64,000 nucleotides of DNA. Source: Clostridium ljungdahlii DSM 13528 (GTDB taxonomy: Bacteria; Bacillota; Clostridia; Clostridiales; Clostridiaceae). Within the stretch, counting starts at the first letter, position 1; every line of letters begins with the position of its first letter. The stretch is taken from NCBI RefSeq assembly GCF_000143685.1, contig NC_014328.1:1-64000 (forward strand). Reading direction: 5' to 3'. Shown piece by piece: positions 58,896-64,000 of this stretch. The notes under the pieces were generated by a model. It worked only from the letters and a program-made list of their open reading frames with translations. It was not told where the DNA came from and did not search any database. The position numbers were made by a program, and so were the translations under genes.

Positions 58896-59801
58896 ATGAA
58901 AAAAGCTAGATTTATAACACCAGTTGTTACTGCATTTGATACTAATGGAAACTTAGATATCCAGGTAAATAAAAATATTTATGACTATCTCATAAGCGCA
59001 GGAATAGACGGCCTGCTTATTATGGGAAGTTCAGGTGAGTTCTATGCTATGTCTACTGAACAAAGGAAGGAATTAATTGATCTTGCTATTTCCTATGTAA
59101 ATAAAAGGACAAAACTTATTATCGGGACAGGCTGCATGACAATAGAAGATACAATTGAACTTTCCAATTATGCTATTGATGCTGGAGCAGATGATATTAT
59201 AATCATCAGTCCATATTACTTTAGTCTAACGGATGAAAGTTTGGAATATTACTATGGAAAAGTAGCAGAATCTGTAAAAGGTAATATTTATTTATATAAT
59301 TACCCTGACAGAACAGGACATGATTTATCGCCGGAATTAACACTTAATTTACTGAGAAAGCACAGCAACATTGTTGGTTATAAAGATACAGTATCTGAAA
59401 TGGGACATACTAGAAAATTAATTCAAACAGTACAGAATGAGTTCCCTGATTTTGAGGTATTCTCAGGATTTGATGAAAACTTTGTACGTAATATTCTTTC
59501 TGGTGGCAGCGGATGTATTAGCGCACTTTCCAATCTTTATCCAGAGATTTTTGTAGATTGGGTAAAAGCAGTTAATGAGAAAAATATGGATAAAGCAGCT
59601 GAAATTCAAAATTGTGTTGATAAGTTAGCAGCTTTATATGAAATTAGTAAATGCTTTATTCCAATTGTAAAAAAAGCCATGATGTTAAAAGGTCTTGATA
59701 TTAAAGATTACTGCAAAACTCCTCTTCTTAAGGCAAATGAAAAACAAACCAATTCAATTAAAAAGCTTATAAAAGAGATTGATCATATAATCTCAAAATA
59801 A
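58896..59801 (+). CDS. DapA/NAL-family aldolase (YjhH/YagE type)
   Basis: The 301-aa protein has the DapA-family TIM-barrel features: GSSGEFYAMS (phosphate-loop-like), YNYPDRTG with Tyr136 and the Schiff-base lysine Lys163 in GYKDT. In E. coli the related YjhH/YagE cleave 2-keto-3-deoxy-pentonate into pyruvate and glycolaldehyde. The dehydratase and GntP neighbours support this role here rather than lysine synthesis. I chose ATG 58896, spaced from AGGGGGAA; 58872 would add eight residues. Confidence 0.87.
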   Translation: MKKARFITPVVTAFDTNGNLDIQVNKNIYDYLISAGIDGLLIMGSSGEFYAMSTEQRKELIDLAISYVNKRTKLIIGTGCMTIEDTIELSNYAIDAGADDIIIISPYYFSLTDESLEYYYGKVAESVKGNIYLYNYPDRTGHDLSPELTLNLLRKHSNIVGYKDTVSEMGHTRKLIQTVQNEFPDFEVFSGFDENFVRNILSGGSGCISALSNLYPEIFVDWVKAVNEKNMDKAAEIQNCVDKLAALYEISKCFIPIVKKAMMLKGLDIKDYCKTPLLKANEKQTNSIKKLIKEIDHIISK

Positions 59802-59866
59802 TCTACTGCAATTTTTAAAGGTTAATATACAAAAATATTTTTAAATTATAGAGAGGAATGGTTATT

Positions 59867-61840
59867 ATGTCATTAAAATCAATTTATGGTGAAGAAGACT
59901 CGTCTTTATATGAAATTAATACTCACGCAGAAGGACCAAAAGGTTCACTTCCACTTACCCCGCAATTGCTAAAAGATTCACCCAGTGGAAACATATTTGG
60001 AATGACTTTAAATGCTGGTATGGGATGGGAACCATCTAAACTCCTGGGTGGTGACGTGTTGATACTTAGTAATCAAGGAGGAATTCGTGATAATGATGGT
60101 ACTCCAATTGCTGTAGGGTTACATACAGGACACTTTGAATTAGGATTACAAATGAGAGCAGCAGCTGAAGAAATAAAAAAACTTGGAGGCGTTCCTTATG
60201 CTGCATACGTAACAGATCCATGTGACGGCCGTAGTCAGGGTACAACTGGAATGTTTGATTCCCTACCTTATCGTAATGATTCGGCAATAGTATGTCGCCG
60301 TTTAATTCGTTCATTGCCAACACGTCGTGCGGTAATGGGAGTAGCTTCATGCGACAAAGGACTGCCTGCCATGATGATGGCACTAGTATCTATGCATGAT
60401 TTGCCAACTATTATTGTTCCTGGCGGTGCAACACTTAAAGCTATAGACGGGGAGGATGCAGGAACTATTCAAACTATTGGAGTCAGATTTGCAAATAATG
60501 AACTTTCATTAGAAGATGCTTGCCGACGTGGATGTAATGCTTGTGCTTCTGCTGGTGGAGGATGTCAGTTCTTGGGCACAGCTGGTACTTCTCAAGTTAT
60601 TGCTGAAGCACTTGGAATAGCATTGCCCCATTCTGCTTTAGCACCTTCTGGTCAGCCAATATGGAAAGAAATCGCTAGACAGTCAGCTAAAGCAGTTTTA
60701 GATATGGCAGACAATGGAATAGCCACAAAGAATATTATTACAGATGAAGCAATTGAGAATGCTATGGTAGTTCACGCTGCTTTTGGGGGATCAACAAACT
60801 TGCTTCTTCACCTCCCAGCAATTGCACATGCTGCTAACTGCAAAATTCCTACTGTGGAAGATTGGGCAAGAATTAATAAGAAAGTGCCTCGTTTAGTGAG
60901 TGTTCTTCCTATTGGACCAGTTAATTATCCAACAGTAAGTGCATTCTTAGCAGGTGGAGTTCCTGAAGTTATGCTTCATTTGAGAAAACTTGGTCTGCTG
61001 CATGAAGATGTTCTTACTGTTACAGGAGAAACACTTGGAGATAACCTTGATTGGTGGGAAAAATCCGAAAGACGTGCTGAGTGCAGAAAACGTCTGCTTG
61101 AAGTGGATAAAATTAATCCTGATGAAATTATCATGAACCCAAGCCAGGCAAAAGAAAGAGGATTAACATCAACAGTAACTTTTCCTGTAGGAAACATTGC
61201 CCCTGAAGGTTCAGTAGTAAAATCAACGGCTATTGATCCATCAGTTATAGGTGATGATGGAGTATTTAGACATACTGGAAAAGTTAAAGTCTTCACATCT
61301 GAAAAGGCAGCTATTAAAGCACTTAAAGATGCGGGAAAGATCAAGGCTGGTGACATAATGATTGTGATGGGCGGAGGCCCAATGGGAACTGGGATGGAAG
61401 AAACATATCAGTTAACTTCTGCTTTAAAACATTTATCTTTTGGTAAACATGTTTCTCTAATCACAGATGCACGTTTTTCTGGTGTTTCTACAGGTGCTTG
61501 TTTTGGACATGTAGGTCCTGAAGCATTAGCAGGAGGTCCTATCGGAAAATTAAGAGATGAAGATATTATTGAAATAATAGTTGACACTAACAAACTTGAG
61601 GGATCAATTAATTTCATTGGAACTGAAGATAACAAGCTTTCTTATGAAGAAGCAGCTAAAGTATTAGAATCACGTAAGCCTCATCCAGATCTTAAACCTG
61701 ATGCAGATCTTCCGGATGATACAAGATTGTGGGCAGCACTTCAATCCGTCAGCGGTGGAACCTGGAGAGGAAGCGTATATGATGTAGATAAAATTATTGA
61801 AGTTCTTGAAGCTGGTAAGAAAGCGTTAACTAAAAAGTAA
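59867..61840 (+). CDS. IlvD/Edd-family sugar-acid dehydratase (YjhG/YagF type)
   Basis: The 657-aa protein matches the length of YjhG/YagF D-xylonate dehydratases (about 655 aa). It has the IlvD/Edd cluster motifs [25 protein letters not shown] and [20 protein letters not shown], whose cysteines bind an Fe-S cluster, and the C-terminal [19 protein letters not shown]. It should convert an aldonate to a 2-keto-3-deoxy acid, the substrate of the preceding aldolase. ATG 59867 is well spaced from GAGAGG; ATG 59858 is too close. Substrate is inferred. Confidence 0.88.
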   Translation: MSLKSIYGEEDSSLYEINTHAEGPKGSLPLTPQLLKDSPSGNIFGMTLNAGMGWEPSKLLGGDVLILSNQGGIRDNDGTPIAVGLHTGHFELGLQMRAAAEEIKKLGGVPYAAYVTDPCDGRSQGTTGMFDSLPYRNDSAIVCRRLIRSLPTRRAVMGVASCDKGLPAMMMALVSMHDLPTIIVPGGATLKAIDGEDAGTIQTIGVRFANNELSLEDACRRGCNACASAGGGCQFLGTAGTSQVIAEALGIALPHSALAPSGQPIWKEIARQSAKAVLDMADNGIATKNIITDEAIENAMVVHAAFGGSTNLLLHLPAIAHAANCKIPTVEDWARINKKVPRLVSVLPIGPVNYPTVSAFLAGGVPEVMLHLRKLGLLHEDVLTVTGETLGDNLDWWEKSERRAECRKRLLEVDKINPDEIIMNPSQAKERGLTSTVTFPVGNIAPEGSVVKSTAIDPSVIGDDGVFRHTGKVKVFTSEKAAIKALKDAGKIKAGDIMIVMGGGPMGTGMEETYQLTSALKHLSFGKHVSLITDARFSGVSTGACFGHVGPEALAGGPIGKLRDEDIIEIIVDTNKLEGSINFIGTEDNKLSYEEAAKVLESRKPHPDLKPDADLPDDTRLWAALQSVSGGTWRGSVYDVDKIIEVLEAGKKALTKK

Positions 61841-61886
61841 TCATGGTTTTATGTTTAAAAACTAAAGAGGTTAGGGGGAATATATT

Positions 61887-63236
61887 ATGCCATTATTAAT
61901 GGTAGGATTAGGAGTATTGTTCTTAATTATATTAATTTCTAAATTTAAATTAAACACATTTCTTTCACTGCTGATTGTTTCATTTGCTGTAGCTTTGGGG
62001 TTAGGGATACCACTTGGGAAAATTGTTTCAAGCATCGAAAACGGTATGGGTGGAACGCTTGGCCATATTGCTTTAATATTTGGTCTTGGTGCCATGCTTG
62101 GTAGATTAGTTGCTGATTCAGGCGGAGCACATCGTATTGCCATGACTTTAATTAACAAGTTTGGTGTAAAACGAATTCAGTGGGCTGTTGTAGTTGCTTC
62201 ATTTGTTGTTGGTATAGCAATGTTTTTTGAAGTAGGATTAGTTTTATTAATTCCAATTGTATTTTCTATTGCAAGAGAATTAAAAATTCCTCCAATATAT
62301 TTAGGCATTCCTATGCTTGCTGCTTTATTAGTAACACACAGCTTTCTACCTCCACATCCAGGACCAACAGTAATAGCTGGAGCATATGGAGCAGACATTG
62401 GAACAGTTTTATTATATGGTATTATTGTAGCAATACCATGTGTTATTATGGCAGGACCAGTATTCACTAAAGTTGCTAAAAAAATTATACCAAGTGCTTT
62501 TGAAAAAACCGGAAATATTGAATCTTTAGGTGAACAAAAAACATTTAAAATAGAAGAAACACCTGGTTTTGGAATTAGTTTATTAACAGCAATGTTTCCT
62601 GTTATTTTGATGATGATTTCTACAATAATTTCAATGGTACAAAAAACAGCAGGAATTAAAGGAAATTCGTTTTTTACTGTTGTTAACTTTATTGGTAATC
62701 CAGATACTGCAATGCTTATATCTTTAATAGTTGCAGTATATACAATGGGAATAGGAAGAAAAATTCCAATTAAACAAGTGGGGGCTTCCTGCTCAGCTGC
62801 AGCTGCATCAATTGGAATGATGATTTTAATTATTGGCGGCGGTGGCGCTTTTAAACAAGTACTTATTGATGGAGGCGTTGGTAAATATATAGCTACATTA
62901 TTTAGTGGAAGTTCTATATCGCCAATACTACTTGCATGGGTAGTTGCAGCAATCTTACGTATTTCTTTAGGGTCTGCAACTGTAGCGGCTTTATCAACAT
63001 CAGGTTTAGTTATTCCAATGCTTGCTAGTTGTGGCCATGTTAATTTGGCTTTAGTAACACTTGCAACCGGATGTGGAAGTGCAATAGCCTCTCATGTAAA
63101 CGATGCAGGATTCTGGATGGTTAAAGAATATTTTGGTTTCAGTATGAAGGAAACATTTTCAACCTGGACTTTGCTATCAACCATTTTATCAGTAACAGGA
63201 TTAATATGTATTTTGATATTGAATATGTTTGTTTGA
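61887..63236 (+). CDS. GntP-family permease (YjhF type)
   Basis: The 449-aa protein is a GntP family gluconate/aldonate transporter with about 12 hydrophobic segments. Family motifs include [20 protein letters not shown] near residue 65, [19 protein letters not shown] near 110 and [16 protein letters not shown] near 150; the C-terminal [16 protein letters not shown] is also diagnostic. It lies 46 bp after the dehydratase, and AGGTTAGGGGGAA precedes the ATG. It should import the substrate of this pathway, probably a C5 or C6 aldonate. Confidence 0.93.
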   Translation: MPLLMVGLGVLFLIILISKFKLNTFLSLLIVSFAVALGLGIPLGKIVSSIENGMGGTLGHIALIFGLGAMLGRLVADSGGAHRIAMTLINKFGVKRIQWAVVVASFVVGIAMFFEVGLVLLIPIVFSIARELKIPPIYLGIPMLAALLVTHSFLPPHPGPTVIAGAYGADIGTVLLYGIIVAIPCVIMAGPVFTKVAKKIIPSAFEKTGNIESLGEQKTFKIEETPGFGISLLTAMFPVILMMISTIISMVQKTAGIKGNSFFTVVNFIGNPDTAMLISLIVAVYTMGIGRKIPIKQVGASCSAAAASIGMMILIIGGGGAFKQVLIDGGVGKYIATLFSGSSISPILLAWVVAAILRISLGSATVAALSTSGLVIPMLASCGHVNLALVTLATGCGSAIASHVNDAGFWMVKEYFGFSMKETFSTWTLLSTILSVTGLICILILNMFV

Positions 63237-63319
63237 TATTAAGTAGGATTTGAATAACTATTTTATTTAGTAATGTCTAATGTTATTAACTTAATAATAT
63301 TTAATAAAACTGAATACTA

Positions 63320-63375
63320 ATAATACAAAACCCTTGAAATCTAAATCCTGTGATTCCAAGGGCTTTGTATTTAAT
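63320..63375 (+). terminator. Terminator after the permease gene
   Basis: Arms AATACAAAACCCTTG and CCAAGGGCTTTGTATT form a long hairpin with one mismatch and an 18-nt loop. It separates the operon from the cupin gene. Confidence 0.85.
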
Positions 63376-63435
63376 CACATTTTGAAGGACTAAAACATAT
63401 TATAATTTCGTAAGACTATGAAAGAAAGGAACAAT

Positions 63436-64000
63436 ATGTATAATAATTATAGAAAGTATCCATGCAGTGACTGCATTAATACACAAATGTATAATGTTTA
63501 TCCATGTCCTTTGTATGACCCAAATTATTTGAGACAATTTAATGATCCTTATATTCCTTTTGATGATGAAATTGAGGATGATTCAAGACTTGAAGCTTCA
63601 CAATTATCAAGGAGTAATGGATCAATTCAATTGAAGGATTATGGACCACAACCCTTTGTAGTTAACATTAATAAGGCAGCTAAACAAAATAATACTTTTC
63701 GTACTGTTTTATGGACAGGAAAACATCTACAAGTTACATTAATGAGTATCAATGTTGGTGATGATATTGGTTTAGAAATTCATCCAAATGTTGACCAATT
63801 CATACGTATTGAAGAAGGCCAGGGACTTGTTAAAATGGGAAAAAGCAAATACAATTTGAACTTTCAGAAAAAAGTGTACGATGACTTTGCAATAATGATA
63901 CCTGCAGGTACATGGCACAATGTTATTAACACAGGTGATAAGGCACTTAAAGTATATTCTATTTATGCACCTCCTCAACATCCGCGAAATACAGTTCATA
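63436..64000 (+). CDS. Cupin-domain protein (partial, runs off the window)
   Basis: From ATG 63436 (GAAAGGA upstream) 188 codons are visible. A polar N-terminal 75 residues with CSDC and YPCPLYDP is followed by a cupin: LEIHPNVDQFIRIEEGQG (metal histidine and glutamate region) and MIPAGTWHNVINTGDKALKVYSIYAPP. Proteins of this kind (mannose-6-phosphate isomerase-like cupins) are common in clostridia. The end is missing, so length and exact family cannot be judged. It has its own transcription unit after the terminator. Confidence 0.85.
   Translation, partial: MYNNYRKYPCSDCINTQMYNVYPCPLYDPNYLRQFNDPYIPFDDEIEDDSRLEASQLSRSNGSIQLKDYGPQPFVVNINKAAKQNNTFRTVLWTGKHLQVTLMSINVGDDIGLEIHPNVDQFIRIEEGQGLVKMGKSKYNLNFQKKVYDDFAIMIPAGTWHNVINTGDKALKVYSIYAPPQHPRNTVH

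Overview
The window is a low-GC Firmicute chromosome segment, most likely Clostridium sensu stricto. The evidence is the dnaA-dnaN-rlbA-recF-remB-gyrB-gyrA order at the replication origin, AT-rich codons, strong AGGAGG ribosome-binding sites, an rRNA operon directly after gyrA, a serS T-box leader and spore-coat-type genes. I cannot name the species.

Region 1 (1-22.7 kb) is core genome. It holds dnaA, an intergenic stretch with three perfect DnaA boxes, the replication/gyrase genes, a 16S-23S-5S rRNA operon with a CAT-anticodon tRNA, an HD-domain protein, the niacin repressor NiaR (preceded by four tandem octamers), a UPF0182 membrane protein, a BFD-type FAD oxidoreductase with a shortened DUF1667 partner, T-box-controlled serS, and tRNA-Ser(TGA), tRNA-Ser(GCT) and tRNA-Arg(ACG).

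Region 2 (22,654-54,856) is a 32.1-kb integrative element in the 3' end of tRNA-Arg(ACG). It is bounded by 91-bp direct repeats with one mismatch. From left to right it carries: a tyrosine integrase; a CI/Cro-like switch with three matching operators between divergent promoters; a Rha/ORF6C antirepressor-like protein and an excisionase-like protein; a short replication-like gene followed by four iteron-like repeats; a ribbon-helix-helix (RHH) protein preceded by five tandem octamers; small-terminase-like genes; membrane proteins; and a lone tape-measure protein. It also has a leftward cluster with a VirB2-like pilin candidate, small membrane proteins and a VirB4/HerA-type ATPase. I found no large terminase, portal, capsid or relaxase, so this looks like a hybrid of prophage, plasmid-maintenance and conjugation parts.

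The most interesting content is in the right half of the element. A 471-aa Cas12f1-like nuclease (47,093-48,508) has all three RuvC acidic residues and a zinc finger. A compact RNA-like sequence follows it at once and can form a hairpin, a long-range stem and an H-type pseudoknot, as expected of a Cas12f tracrRNA or TnpB omega RNA. There is no CRISPR array and no TnpA. Broken phage genes lie beside it. Further right, an approximately 135-bp direct repeat brackets a cargo region with an unrecognised three-gene operon (soluble, membrane, and large protein ending in four perfect DIEEFDK repeats) that could be a defence module, followed by a RhuM-family protein.

Region 3 (54.9-64 kb) is host chromosome again: two spore-coat-like genes, an isoprenylcysteine-methyltransferase-like membrane protein, a MarR-GNAT fusion, and an aldonate catabolism cluster (IclR regulator, YjhH-type aldolase, YjhG/YagF-type dehydratase, GntP permease, cupin). 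That cluster matches the E. coli yjhIHGF arrangement and has a clear promoter and an inverted-repeat operator. All family names rest on motif recognition by eye; no database search was possible.
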